Position numbers and translations under genes: made by a program. From Palsa-504 sp963808615 (GTDB lineage Bacteria; Actinomycetota; Actinomycetes; Streptosporangiales; Streptosporangiaceae), in NCBI GenBank assembly GCA_963808615.1, contig CAWEGV010000009.1, forward strand, positions 1 to 64,000: DNA of 64,000 nt, in the 5' to 3' direction. Below are positions 1 through 11,973 of the stretch, in pieces. Each line of letters begins with the position of its first letter. The stretch's first letter is position 1. The notes beneath the pieces were generated by a model, which searched no databases, was not told the DNA's origin, and saw only the letters and a list, made by a program, of their open reading frames with translations.

Positions 1-444
1 GAGCACATCTGGGGGACACGTTTCACTGTTTCACTTGCTTGGCGACGGTCGCTATGAGCGCGCCCTGGTGCTCGCTTTCGCCCGGGTACTACCTTGCGGA
101 CTGTCAGCTTGGGAATCGGACAGATTGTGGCCCATAACGCCGGTGACCAGCCGACTTCATAGGCCGACAGCGCCCGTGATTGACCGCTGGTCACCCTGGC
201 TAATTGCACGACGAACTTCTCCGCGTGACTGCCCGCAGATTGGCAGGGGATGGCCCGCGTTCGGTCCGGGCAGGCTGCTGCCTGGCCCTTGGTCTCTGAC
301 CGGAGGGGGTGCAGAGGCTCCGACGCTCAAGGGTGGGTCCTGAAGATCATTTCTGCGGAGCGGTTTGAAATGATCTTCGGGTGCCCTTGACGGTGGAGGG
401 GCACCCCCGGACACTGAGCGGGTCATCCCCGGACCCTGGCCTTA
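1..444. other. Left-edge non-coding region
   Basis: No open reading frame here has a convincing protein sequence. The stretch is less uniformly GC-rich than the core genes and contains several short inverted repeats: CTGTC at 101-105 with GACAG at 119-123, and a 12-bp perfect repeat at 342-378. It could be the end of a mobile element or a decayed gene continuing to the left of the window, but nothing in the sequence proves either. Confidence 0.4.
342..378. repeat. 12-bp perfect inverted repeat
   Basis: GAAGATCATTTC at 342-353 is exactly inverted as GAAATGATCTTC at 367-378, with a 13-nt loop. The stem is AT-rich compared with its surroundings, and no T-run follows on either strand. It lies downstream of the methyltransferase gene that runs leftward, so it may be a bidirectional stem-loop terminator or a site at a mobile-element junction. 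Confidence 0.6.
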
Positions 445-1077
445 CTACGTCTTCGCCCGCGTGGCTAGGATCCAGAAACCGAGCGCCGGGAGCATCTGCG
501 CATCGATCAGCGCGTGCTCGGTCGTTTCCAGGTCATGCCGCCCGAGCATTCGAGCCAGGTAGGGTCTGCGGATCTCCAGGACCGGCTCGAAATGAGCGTA
601 GAGCGCCTTCTTGATCGCGGCGCTTGTGTGCAGTTCGCGGTGTTCGTGCCGCCAGCCAGGTACGGAATTGTCGGCGGCGGACTGATCGTACTTTGCGAGC
701 CAGGCGGCGGCCCGGCCGTCGTAATCATCCCAGGAGAACTCGTACATGAAGAACGACCCACGCGGACGCAGATGGTTGGCGAGCGCTGGGGCCACATTCT
801 CAAGCTCGGCATGATGCAGCGACATGACAGCGGTAACTGCGTCAAACTGACCAAGCTGTTGCGCGTGCTCGACGCGCTGCTGGACCAGGCGGGGGTGAGG
901 AGGTGCGGCGGGATCGACGCCGAACGCGTCGAAGCCAAGCTCGGCCAGGCGGTCAACAAGTCCGCCGTCACCGCATCCGACATCGAGGATGCGCGAGTCC
1001 GCAGGGACCGCCGCCCCGAGGACTGCGTTGAAGTCCTTCCACCACCGCGAATCGGCCATACGACCAAAACGTACCAA
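445..1077 (-). CDS. Class I SAM-dependent methyltransferase
   Basis: The 210-residue protein has the SAM-binding motif I ILDVGCGDGGL near residues 30-40, followed by the acidic end of strand 2 (GVDP), so it should be a soluble Rossmann-fold methyltransferase. The middle region (AVMSLHHAELENV) resembles the post-motif segment of UbiE-type small-molecule methyltransferases. The substrate cannot be read from the sequence. The first ATG at 1077 is used; a second Met six codons later (MADSRWW) is an equally plausible start. It is followed on the same strand by the unassigned left edge and preceded by the toxin-antitoxin pair. Confidence 0.8.
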   Translation of the reverse strand: MVRFGRMADSRWWKDFNAVLGAAVPADSRILDVGCGDGGLVDRLAELGFDAFGVDPAAPPHPRLVQQRVEHAQQLGQFDAVTAVMSLHHAELENVAPALANHLRPRGSFFMYEFSWDDYDGRAAAWLAKYDQSAADNSVPGWRHEHRELHTSAAIKKALYAHFEPVLEIRRPYLARMLGRHDLETTEHALIDAQMLPALGFWILATRAKT

Positions 1078-1106
1078 CCTGCCGCCAGCGAATGTGTCAG
1101 CGCCCG

Positions 1107-1391
1107 TCAGGCGCGATAGACGTCACGGCGATGGCCAATGTCGACGACGGTGACGACGTGAGCCTTGTCGTCGATCCGGTAGATGACGCGGTAGGTCCCG
1201 CGTCGTGCGCTGAACCTGTCATCCAGCGGCGGGAGTAGCTGCTTCCCGATGCGGTGGGGCTGCTCCAGCAGCGGTCCGGTGATGAACTCGTAGGCGGCAG
1301 CCGCCACAGCTTCGGGCAGCGTTTCGGCAAGCGCCCGCCGTACTGTCGGCGTGGTCCTCAGGATGTACGGCTCTTGGGGGTCCTCGCTCAC
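1107..1391 (-). CDS. RelE/ParE-family toxin
   Basis: This 94-residue basic protein has the compact RelE/ParE fold signature: an N-terminal helical hairpin (RRALAETLPEAVAAAAYEF), a central KQL segment, and a C-terminal strand set containing R-G-T-Y-R-V-I-Y-R-I and a final H-R-R-D-V-Y. RelE relatives cleave mRNA on the ribosome, while ParE relatives poison gyrase; the arginine-rich strands and terminal Tyr favour the RelE type. Its ATG overlaps the antitoxin stop codon in an ATGA tetranucleotide (1388-1391), the usual antitoxin-first arrangement with translational coupling. Confidence 0.85.
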   Translation of the reverse strand: MSEDPQEPYILRTTPTVRRALAETLPEAVAAAAYEFITGPLLEQPHRIGKQLLPPLDDRFSARRGTYRVIYRIDDKAHVVTVVDIGHRRDVYRA

Positions 1392-1669
1392 TCGTGAGCC
1401 GAGCGATTGCGGATTGTTTCGGCAACTTCGGCTGGGGTCACTACCTCGCCGCGAGCGAGTTCAGCGTCGGACTGTGCGAGCCTGCGCATCGTGTCGGCGT
1501 CCCGGAGGATGGCCAGGGTCTCTTCCAGCCGCTCAAGGTCTTCGATGGCGACCAGCACGGCGGACGGGCGGCCGTGCACGGTAACGGTCACCCGCTCGTG
1601 GTGGTCATGCACTCGGCCCACGAGCTCAGACAGGTGGGTCTTTACTTCTCCCAGCGGCAGCGTCGTCAT
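1388..1669 (-). CDS. Phd/YefM-family antitoxin
   Basis: The 93-residue product begins MTTLPLGEVKTHLSELVGRV, the typical N-terminus of Phd/YefM antitoxins that form a dimeric DNA-binding domain. The VTVTVHGRPSAVLVAIEDLE segment and an acidic C-terminal tail that would wrap the toxin are also present. The open frame continues upstream to 1915 through the tRNA, so the ATG at 1669 is chosen because the family homology starts exactly there. It is the first gene of a two-gene operon with the RelE-like toxin and probably represses its own promoter through the palindrome just upstream. Confidence 0.85.
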   Translation of the reverse strand: MTTLPLGEVKTHLSELVGRVHDHHERVTVTVHGRPSAVLVAIEDLERLEETLAILRDADTMRRLAQSDAELARGEVVTPAEVAETIRNRSAHE

Positions 1670-1707
1670 GGTCAAGAGTTTGACCAAAAGATTCGTGGGA
1701 GTCAAAC
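1670..1707 (-). promoter_or_regulatory. Toxin-antitoxin promoter/operator
   Basis: Directly before the antitoxin ATG lies the palindrome GGTCAA-GAGT-TTGACC (1670-1685), and GTTTGAC (1678-1684) is inverted again as GTCAAAC (1701-1707). Read on the minus strand, TTGACT at 1700-1705 can serve as a -35 element, which would place the -10 inside the palindrome. This is what an autoregulated Phd/YefM operator looks like. The exact -10 and transcript start are not certain. Confidence 0.5.
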
Positions 1708-1858
1708 CGTGCACGGCGCGTACTGCGTCCGTCTGCGGCGGCCCCGCTACCCTCAGCCGCAGGTAATGCCATGCAGCGGGCACAACAAGGGCACGCGGCT
1801 TCCGCAGGACAATACCGGAGATGCCGGACGGAAGCTCTGACCTGGGCCTTTGCGCTGG

Positions 1859-1929
1859 AGCGGGTGACGGGAATCGAACCCGCACTATCAGCTTGGGAAG
1901 CTGACGTTCTACCATTGAACTACACCCGC
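1859..1929 (-). tRNA. tRNA-Gly (anticodon CCC)
   Basis: The minus strand folds as a complete cloverleaf. GCGGGTG and CACCCGC form the acceptor stem. The D arm contains AGTTCAATGGTAGA. The anticodon stem TCAGC/GCTGA encloses the 7-nt loop TTCCCAA, placing CCC at positions 34-36. The T arm has GTTCGATTC. CCA is not encoded. It reads the glycine codon GGG. The 3' end faces the toxin-antitoxin and methyltransferase genes, the position where integrative elements often enter, although no second copy of the tRNA 3' end is visible in the window. Confidence 0.95.
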
Positions 1930-2009
1930 GCGCACCTGTGCCGGCCCGCTACGGGCCAGGCTGCGCTGTGTTCGCCCAGACATCGTACCGGACCCGGTAA
2001 GTTGCCAGC

Positions 2010-2585
2010 GTGCTCCTCTCCGATCGCGACATCAAGACCGAGATCGAGTCCGGGCGGGTCAAGCTCGATCCGTATGAACCCGAACTGATCCAGCCATCCA
2101 GCATCGACGTCCGGCTCGACCGGTACTTCCGTGTCTTCGAGAATCACCGCTACCCGCATATCGATCCCGCTGTCGAGCAGCCTGACCTGACCAGGCTGGT
2201 CGAAACCGATGGCGCGGATCCGTTTGTCCTGCACCCGAACGAGTTCGTGCTGGCCTCGACCTTCGAGGTGATCACGCTTCCCGACGACGTGGCGGGCCGC
2301 CTGGAAGGCAAAAGCTCTCTGGGCAGGCTGGGCTTGCTCACTCACTCGACGGCGGGCTGGATCGACCCGGGCTTCTCCGGGCACGTGACGCTCGAGCTGT
2401 CCAACGTGGCAACGCTGCCGATCAAGCTGTGGCCGGGAATGAAGATCGGCCAGCTGTGCTTGTTCCGCACCAGTTCCCCGTCGGAGCACCCGTACGGCTC
2501 GTCCGTTTACGGCTCGAGGTACCAGGACCAGCGCGGCCCGACTCCGTCGCGCTCCTACCTGAACTTCTACCGGGCCAAGGTCTGA
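2010..2585 (+). CDS. dcd: dCTP deaminase
   Basis: This 191-residue enzyme deaminates dCTP in pyrimidine deoxynucleotide supply. It starts at GTG with the family N-terminus LLSDRDI. The conserved block QPSSIDVRLD, the GRLEGKSSLGRLGL active-site segment with the catalytic Glu region, HSTAGWIDPGFSGH and the C-terminal YQDQRGPTPSRSY lid are all present. It closely resembles the mycobacterial Dcd, which is bifunctional (dCTP to dUMP), so that activity is likely but not proven. It is transcribed away from the tRNA and converges on the Fe-S reductase gene 35 bp downstream. Confidence 0.97.
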   Translation: MLLSDRDIKTEIESGRVKLDPYEPELIQPSSIDVRLDRYFRVFENHRYPHIDPAVEQPDLTRLVETDGADPFVLHPNEFVLASTFEVITLPDDVAGRLEGKSSLGRLGLLTHSTAGWIDPGFSGHVTLELSNVATLPIKLWPGMKIGQLCLFRTSSPSEHPYGSSVYGSRYQDQRGPTPSRSYLNFYRAKV

Positions 2586-2620
2586 TCACCGGGCCCGACG
2601 GATCAGCGGACCCGCGGCGG

Positions 2621-4792
2621 TCAGCTGGCTGCGGCCCCTGGCGCATCGCCGTTCCCGCCGTCCCGGGCCGCCGAACTGCCGGCCGTATCGGCCGGGCTTA
2701 CCGAGCGGGCCAGGAGTTGGGCCACGTCGACCACCTCGAGGGTCTCCTTCGCCTCGCCGGAGCCCTTCTTGGCGCTGATCGCGTCGCCGAGCATGACCAG
2801 GCAGTACGGGCAGGCGGTCGAGATGGTGTCCGGGGACAGGGCCAGGGCTTCCTCGATCCGCTCGATGTTGATCCGCTTGCCGATCCGTTCCTCCATCCAC
2901 ATCCGCGCCCCGCCCGCGCCGCAGCAGAACCCGCGGTTCTTGCATCGGTGCATCTCGGCGGCCTCGATGCCCGGAACGTTCTCCATGATTTGCCTGGGCG
3001 GGCTGAACACCTTGTTGTGCCGGCCGAGGAAGCACGGGTCGTGATAGGTGATCTTCTCCTCGATGCGCCCGGCCGGGGCCAGCCGTCCCTGCTCGACCAG
3101 CCGGGCCAGCAGCTGAGTATGGTGGATGACTTCGTAGTTGCCGCCGAGCTGCGGGTACTCGTTGGCGATGGTGTTGAAGCAGTGCGGGCAGGACGCCACG
3201 ATGGTGCGCGGTGCCGCCTCGTTCAGCGTCTCGATGTTCTGCTGGGCCAGCATGGAGAACACGAACTCGTTGCCGATCCGGCGGGCTGGATCACCGGTGC
3301 AGGTCTCGGCCGGCCCCAGCACCGCGAAGGTCACACCCGCGGTATGCAGCAGGGTGGCAATGGCCTTGGTGGTCTTGCGGGCCCGGTCCTCCAGCGCACC
3401 CGCGCAGCCCACCCAGAACAGGTACTCGGTGCCATCGGGGATCTTGCCGTCGACCACCGGCACCTCGAAGTCCAGCTCGCTGATCCACTCGGCCCGCCGG
3501 GCCTCGCCCATCCCCCACGGGTCGCCCTTGTTCTCCAGGTTCTTCAGCATGCCCGCGGCCTCGACCGGGAACGCCGACTCGATCAGCACCTGGTAGCGCC
3601 GCATCCCGTCAATGTGGTCGATGTGTTCGATGTCCACCGGGCACTCCTCCACGCACGCCCCGCAGTTCGTGCATGACCAGATCACATCCGGGTCGATCAC
3701 CCCGCCGTCCTTACCGACCAGCGGCCGCTCCGCCTCGGCCTTCTCCGCGTCGGTCAGTTTCTCGCGCTTGGCGTCGGTGTCAGCGAGCAGGTACGGGGCC
3801 TTGGCGAAGGCGTGGTCGCGCAGGTCCAAGATGACCTGCTTGGGCGACAGCGGCTTGCCGGTGGCCCAGGCCGGGCACTGCGACTGGCACCGCCCGCACT
3901 CGGTGCAGGTGGCCATGTCCAGCATGCCCTTCCAGGACAAGTCCTCGATCTTGCCCAGGCCGAACACGTCGGTGTCCGGGTCGGCTTCCTCGAAATCCAG
4001 CACCTTGCCGCCGGACCGCATCGATTCCAGGCCGCGCAGCGCATTCGGCCGCCGGGAGAACAGCACGTTCAGTGGAGCCGCGAAGATATGCAGGTGCTTG
4101 GAGTAGACCACGATGACCAGGAACACCATGACGACCGCGATCTGCAGCAGGATGAAGGTCACCTCCAGCACGGCGTTGGTTCCGTACCCCAGCGGCGCCA
4201 GAGCGCGCCCGACGATCTGGGAGGCGAACGCGCCGTGCGGGTAGGGGAACACCCCGGTGTTGATCTGCGCCCCACGGTAGATCAGCAGCGTCGCGACCAC
4301 CAGGAAGATCATGGCCAGGACCAGCCAGGCCGCCCTGGTGTGCGAGCCGTAGAACCGCGAGGCGCGGCCCTCGCGATGCGGATCGTGCTGCACTCTGATC
4401 ACGGCGAAGATGATGATCCCGGCCAGCACGCCGACGGCGACGAGGTCCTCCAGGAACCCGATGAACGCCCAGTGCCCGATCCACGGCAGGGAGAACGTCC
4501 GCTTGAACAGGGCTCCGTACGATTCGATGATCGTCAGCAGCAAGATGGTGAAACCCCAGAACGTCAAGAAGTGGGCCGTCCCGGGTACCGTCCACTTCAG
4601 CAGCTTGCGCTGCCCCAGGACTTCAGTGGTCTCCGTTCCGACGTCCCGGCCGGGATGGCTGCGGACCGCCGCGACCCGCTCCGGAGCCGGCTGCCCGCTG
4701 AACCCCAGCCGCCCCAGCCACCACAGGCGCCGACCCGCGACCGCCAACGCCACCAGGGTCAGGACCAAGCCGACGGCCATCCGCACAGCCAC
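2621..4792 (-). CDS. Membrane (Fe-S)-binding reductase, HdrD/GlpC-like
   Basis: The 723-residue protein has about five or six membrane segments in residues 1-245, resembling a NarI-type haem domain. Two 4Fe-4S motifs follow: CTECGRCQSQCP near 294 and CTNCGACVEECP near 371. Two cysteine-rich CCG domains come next, with CPHCFN, HDPCFLGRHN and CCGAGGARMW near 530-620. A short Ala/Gly-rich tail ends it. It should pass electrons between a membrane quinone pool and a cytoplasmic partner, and it resembles the mycobacterial Rv0338c protein. The GTG at 4792 is chosen because GAGGAGG lies six bases upstream. No partner flavoprotein is adjacent. Confidence 0.9.
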   Translation of the reverse strand: MAVRMAVGLVLTLVALAVAGRRLWWLGRLGFSGQPAPERVAAVRSHPGRDVGTETTEVLGQRKLLKWTVPGTAHFLTFWGFTILLLTIIESYGALFKRTFSLPWIGHWAFIGFLEDLVAVGVLAGIIIFAVIRVQHDPHREGRASRFYGSHTRAAWLVLAMIFLVVATLLIYRGAQINTGVFPYPHGAFASQIVGRALAPLGYGTNAVLEVTFILLQIAVVMVFLVIVVYSKHLHIFAAPLNVLFSRRPNALRGLESMRSGGKVLDFEEADPDTDVFGLGKIEDLSWKGMLDMATCTECGRCQSQCPAWATGKPLSPKQVILDLRDHAFAKAPYLLADTDAKREKLTDAEKAEAERPLVGKDGGVIDPDVIWSCTNCGACVEECPVDIEHIDHIDGMRRYQVLIESAFPVEAAGMLKNLENKGDPWGMGEARRAEWISELDFEVPVVDGKIPDGTEYLFWVGCAGALEDRARKTTKAIATLLHTAGVTFAVLGPAETCTGDPARRIGNEFVFSMLAQQNIETLNEAAPRTIVASCPHCFNTIANEYPQLGGNYEVIHHTQLLARLVEQGRLAPAGRIEEKITYHDPCFLGRHNKVFSPPRQIMENVPGIEAAEMHRCKNRGFCCGAGGARMWMEERIGKRINIERIEEALALSPDTISTACPYCLVMLGDAISAKKGSGEAKETLEVVDVAQLLARSVSPADTAGSSAARDGGNGDAPGAAAS

Positions 4793-4898
4793 GCGAACCT
4801 CCTCAACGGCAGGAGACCAAGCGTAGCGGTCGGCCGCTCATTGATCACCTGCGGCGAAGTTCCGCCCGCTGCACGGGAATGCCTGGCCGCTGCCGGAA

Positions 4899-4919
4899 GT
4901 TGAGTCTAAGTGACTCAAG
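4899..4919 (+). promoter_or_regulatory. HAIR element 1 (HspR operator)
   Basis: GTTGAGT-N7-ACTCAAG matches the HAIR consensus CTTGAGT-N7-ACTCAAG at 13 of 14 positions. HspR bound here would block transcription of the dnaK operon at normal temperature. The repressor gene is in the same operon at 8800-9279, closing an autoregulatory loop. Confidence 0.9.
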
Positions 4920-4950
4920 TCATTTGACGGCAGGAGCCTCCGCTGGCAAG

Positions 4951-4971
4951 CTTGAGCCCAGAATACTCAAC
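4951..4971 (+). promoter_or_regulatory. HAIR element 2 (HspR operator)
   Basis: CTTGAGC-N7-ACTCAAC matches the HAIR consensus at 12 of 14 positions. It lies 52 bases after the first element, counting start to start, and only 22 bases before the dnaK ATG. The spacing is about five helical turns, so HspR dimers would bind the same DNA face. Confidence 0.85.
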
Positions 4972-4993
4972 TTCACACACACAAGGACTGCTC

Positions 4994-6852
<1,859 letters not shown>

Positions 6853-6853
<1 letters not shown>

Positions 6854-7608
6854 TGCCAGCCTCGGAGGAGACGGGCTCCGGCCCGGTCATCCACGACAAC
6901 CGGCGCATCGACCCGGTGACGGGTCAGGTCCGCGGGAGGCACGTCGCGTCAAAGCCGGCCGGCACCACCGGTGCCGGCCGGCCGTCGGCCGACGCCCCCG
7001 GGCCCGCCGCGGCCAAGGGCGGCAAGGACAGCGAGGGCGACGCGGAGGCGCAGGTGCCCGCCGAGGAGATCCTGGAGGGCACCCTCGAGGAGCCACTCGC
7101 CGCGGACCGGGAGGCCGGCCAGCCGCAAGCCGACGCCGAGGCGCGGCTCGCGGAGCGGACCGCGGACCTGCAGCGCCTGCAGGCCGAGTACGCCAACTAC
7201 CGCAAGCGCGTGGACCGGGACCGGGCGGCCGTACGCGAGCAGGCCGTGGCCAGCACGCTGGCCGGGCTGCTCCCGGTGCTCGACGCCATCGACCAGGCCC
7301 GGGAACACGGCGAGCTGTCCGGCGGCTTCAAGTCGGTCGCCGACACGCTGCAGGCCGCGCTCGGCCGGCTCGGCCTGGCGGTCTACGGGGAGAAGGGCGA
7401 CCCGTTCGACCCGAAGATCCACGAGGCGCTGACCCACTCCTATTCGCCTGACGTCGCGGAGGACACATGCGTCGAGATCCTGCAGCCCGGCTACAAGGTC
7501 GGGGACAGGATCCTGCGGCCGGCCAGGGTCGCCGTCGCCGAGCCGGCGACCGGACCCGACGGCGCCAGCAACGAGGCCACATGGCCTGCGGACGAGGAAG
7601 GCAACTAG
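6853..7608 (+). CDS. grpE: Nucleotide exchange factor GrpE
   Basis: This 251-residue cochaperone releases ADP from DnaK. Residues 1-95 are a poorly conserved, Ala/Gly/Glu-rich extension. The long coiled-coil begins around RLAERTADLQRLQAEYANYRKR, and the C-terminal beta domain contains FDPKIHEALTH and a final VLQPGY-like segment (ILQPGYKVGDRILRPARVAV), which is diagnostic for GrpE. Its ATG shares one base with the dnaK stop codon, so the two are translationally coupled. The N-terminal extension is longer than in E. coli GrpE, as is common in actinobacteria. Confidence 0.96.
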
Positions 7609-7627
7609 ACAAGCCCAGCGAGGCGCG

Positions 7628-8785
7628 ATGAGCACTAAGGACTTCCTCGAGAAGGACTACTACAAGGCCCTGGGGGTTTCCAAGACAGCGAAGCCGACCG
7701 AGATCAAGGCGGCGTACCGCAAGCTGGCCCGCAAGTACCACCCGGACGCGAACAAGGGCGACGCGTCGGCCGAGGAGCGCTTCAAGGAGATCTCCGAGGC
7801 CTACTCGGTGCTGTCCGACGAGAAGCGGCGCAAGGAGTACGACGAGGCGCGTTCGCTGTTCGGCAGCGGTTTCCGGGTACCCACCGGGAACCGGACCGGC
7901 AGCGGCGGCTTCAATTTCGATCTCGGCGACATCTTCGGCGGCACCGGAGATGCAGGCGGCGGCCTGGGTGACCTGTTCGGCGGCGTGTTCAACCGCGGCC
8001 GCAACACCGCTCAGAACCGGCCCCGGCGGGGCGCCGACGTCGAGACCGAGACCACGCTGAGCTTCAGCGACGCGATCGACGGCACCACGGTGGCGCTGCG
8101 GCTGACCGGAGAGGGCCCATGCCCGACCTGTCACGGCACCGGGGCCAAGGCGGGCACCGTGCCCAGGGTGTGCCCGGTCTGCGACGGAACCGGCCAGTCG
8201 AGCAGGAACCTCGGTTCGTTCGGGATTTCGGAGCCGTGCAAGGAGTGCCGCGGCCGCGGCCTGGTGGTGGACGACCCCTGCCCGGCCTGCTCGGGCAGCG
8301 GCCGGGCGATGAGCTCGCGGACCATCCAGTCGCGGATCCCGGCCGGCGTGGCAGACGGCCAGCGGATCAAGATCCCCGGCAAGGGCGCGCCCGGAGAGCG
8401 CGGCGGCCCGTCCGGTGACCTGTACGTCCGCGTGCACGTGAAGCAGCATCCGGTGTTCGGCCGGTCGGGCGACAACCTCACGGTGGCCGTGCCGGTGACG
8501 TTCGCCGAGCTGGCCCTCGGCGCGGAGGTCAAGGTGCCCTCGCACCGGGGCGCGCCGGTCACGGTGCGGATCCCGCCGGGCACCCCGAACGGACGGACGT
8601 TCCGGGTCCAGGGCAAGGGAGTGCGCCGCAAGGACGGGACGACCGGCAGCCTGCTGGTCACCGTCGAGGTGATGGTGCCGCAGAGCCTCAACGGCAAGGC
8701 CCGCAGCGCCATCGAGGACCTGCGCGAAGCCACGGCCGGCCAGGACCCGCGCGAGGAGCTACTCGAGCGGGCCAAAGAGGGCTGA
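7628..8785 (+). CDS. dnaJ: Chaperone DnaJ (type I Hsp40)
   Basis: This 385-residue cochaperone stimulates DnaK ATP hydrolysis. It has a J domain at residues 8-75 with YHPDANKGD (HPD motif), a Gly/Phe-rich linker, and a zinc-binding region with four CxxCxGxG repeats (CPTCHGTG, CPVCDGTG, CKECRGRG, CPACSGSG). C-terminal peptide-binding domains follow. It lies 19 bases after grpE in the HspR-controlled operon. The complete set of zinc motifs makes it a full-length DnaJ1, not a CbpA-like form. Confidence 0.97.
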   Translation: MSTKDFLEKDYYKALGVSKTAKPTEIKAAYRKLARKYHPDANKGDASAEERFKEISEAYSVLSDEKRRKEYDEARSLFGSGFRVPTGNRTGSGGFNFDLGDIFGGTGDAGGGLGDLFGGVFNRGRNTAQNRPRRGADVETETTLSFSDAIDGTTVALRLTGEGPCPTCHGTGAKAGTVPRVCPVCDGTGQSSRNLGSFGISEPCKECRGRGLVVDDPCPACSGSGRAMSSRTIQSRIPAGVADGQRIKIPGKGAPGERGGPSGDLYVRVHVKQHPVFGRSGDNLTVAVPVTFAELALGAEVKVPSHRGAPVTVRIPPGTPNGRTFRVQGKGVRRKDGTTGSLLVTVEVMVPQSLNGKARSAIEDLREATAGQDPREELLERAKEG

Positions 8786-8799
8786 GAGGAGGCCACGAC

Positions 8800-9279
8800 A
8801 TGACCAGTCCCTACGAACACTCGGATGACCTGCCTGTCTACGTCATCTCCGTGGCCGCCCAGCTTTCCGGCATGCACCCGCAGACACTCCGGGCCTACGA
8901 CCGGCTCGGCCTGGTGTCCCCGGGCCGTAGCGCCGGCCGTGGCCGGCGCTACTCGATGCGGGACATCCTGGCGCTGCGCGAGATCCAGCGGCTGTCACAG
9001 GAAGAGGGCGTGAACCTGTCCGGCATCAAGCTGATCCTGGACCAGCTCCGGGAACTGGATCAGGCCCGCAGGCTCATCACCGAACTGCACGCCGAGGTCG
9101 CGCAGCTGCGCGTCGAACTGGAGTCCACCCGGGCAGTGGCGGCCCGGCTGGCCGAGCTGCGCCGCGGCGGCACTGACACAAGATCCGGGCTCGTGCCCGT
9201 GCGGAGCACGCGGGTAGCGGTCTGGGAACCAATGACCGGGCAGCCCAGCGGGCCTGGGCAGCCCAGAGGAGATACATGA
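8800..9279 (+). CDS. hspR: Heat-shock repressor HspR (MerR family)
   Basis: The 159-residue protein starts with a MerR-type winged helix (VYVISVAAQLSGMHPQTLRAYD, then LGLVSPGRSAGRGRRYS), followed by a coiled-coil dimerisation helix around 85-115. Orthologues bind HAIR sites and use DnaK as corepressor, giving feedback control of this operon. The C-terminal 15 residues (MTGQPSGPGQPRGDT) come from a local tandem duplication that extends into the hspR-clpB junction. Its TGA overlaps the start of the mini-ORF at 9276. Confidence 0.95.
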   Translation: MTSPYEHSDDLPVYVISVAAQLSGMHPQTLRAYDRLGLVSPGRSAGRGRRYSMRDILALREIQRLSQEEGVNLSGIKLILDQLRELDQARRLITELHAEVAQLRVELESTRAVAARLAELRRGGTDTRSGLVPVRSTRVAVWEPMTGQPSGPGQPRGDT

Positions 9280-9313
9280 CTGGGCAGCCCACCTGGCAGC
9301 CCAGAGGAGATAC
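9232..9313 (+). repeat. Tandem duplication at the hspR/clpB junction
   Basis: Copy A (9232-9275, 44 bp) and copy B (9276-9313, 38 bp) both begin ATGAC-Y-GGGCAGCCCA and share an identical 21-bp end containing AGAGGAG (9257-9277 and 9295-9315). Copy A encodes the last residues of HspR. Copy B encodes almost the same peptide in another frame as a separate mini-ORF. Each copy carries a ribosome-binding site for what follows it. Confidence 0.9.
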
Positions 9314-9317
9314 ATAG
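9276..9317 (+). CDS. 13-codon mini-ORF upstream of clpB
   Basis: ATG at 9276 overlaps the hspR stop as ATGA and is preceded by AGAGGAG. It encodes MTGQPTWQPRGDT and stops with TAG at 9315-9317, immediately before the clpB ATG at 9318. The peptide repeats the HspR C-terminus (MTGQP...QPRGDT). Its likely role is to keep ribosomes moving from hspR into clpB by termination-reinitiation. Whether the peptide itself matters is unknown, and the ORF may be a by-product of the duplication. Confidence 0.5.
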   Translation: MTGQPTWQPRGDT

Positions 9318-11945
<2,628 letters not shown>

Positions 11946-11973
11946 CGCGCAGGGCCGCGCCTGCCGCCTGGGT

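Noticed and set aside
101..116. TCAGCTTGGGAA at the left edge matches the tRNA-Gly anticodon arm
   Set aside because: Only 12 bases match, in the anticodon arm and not the 3' end used for integration; such a match can occur by chance.
1..340. IS110-type element end with guide RNA
   Set aside because: No transposase is present in the window and no matching second end was found.
1388..1915. 175-residue version of the antitoxin
   Set aside because: The extension runs through the tRNA region and lacks homology; the Phd start is at 1669.
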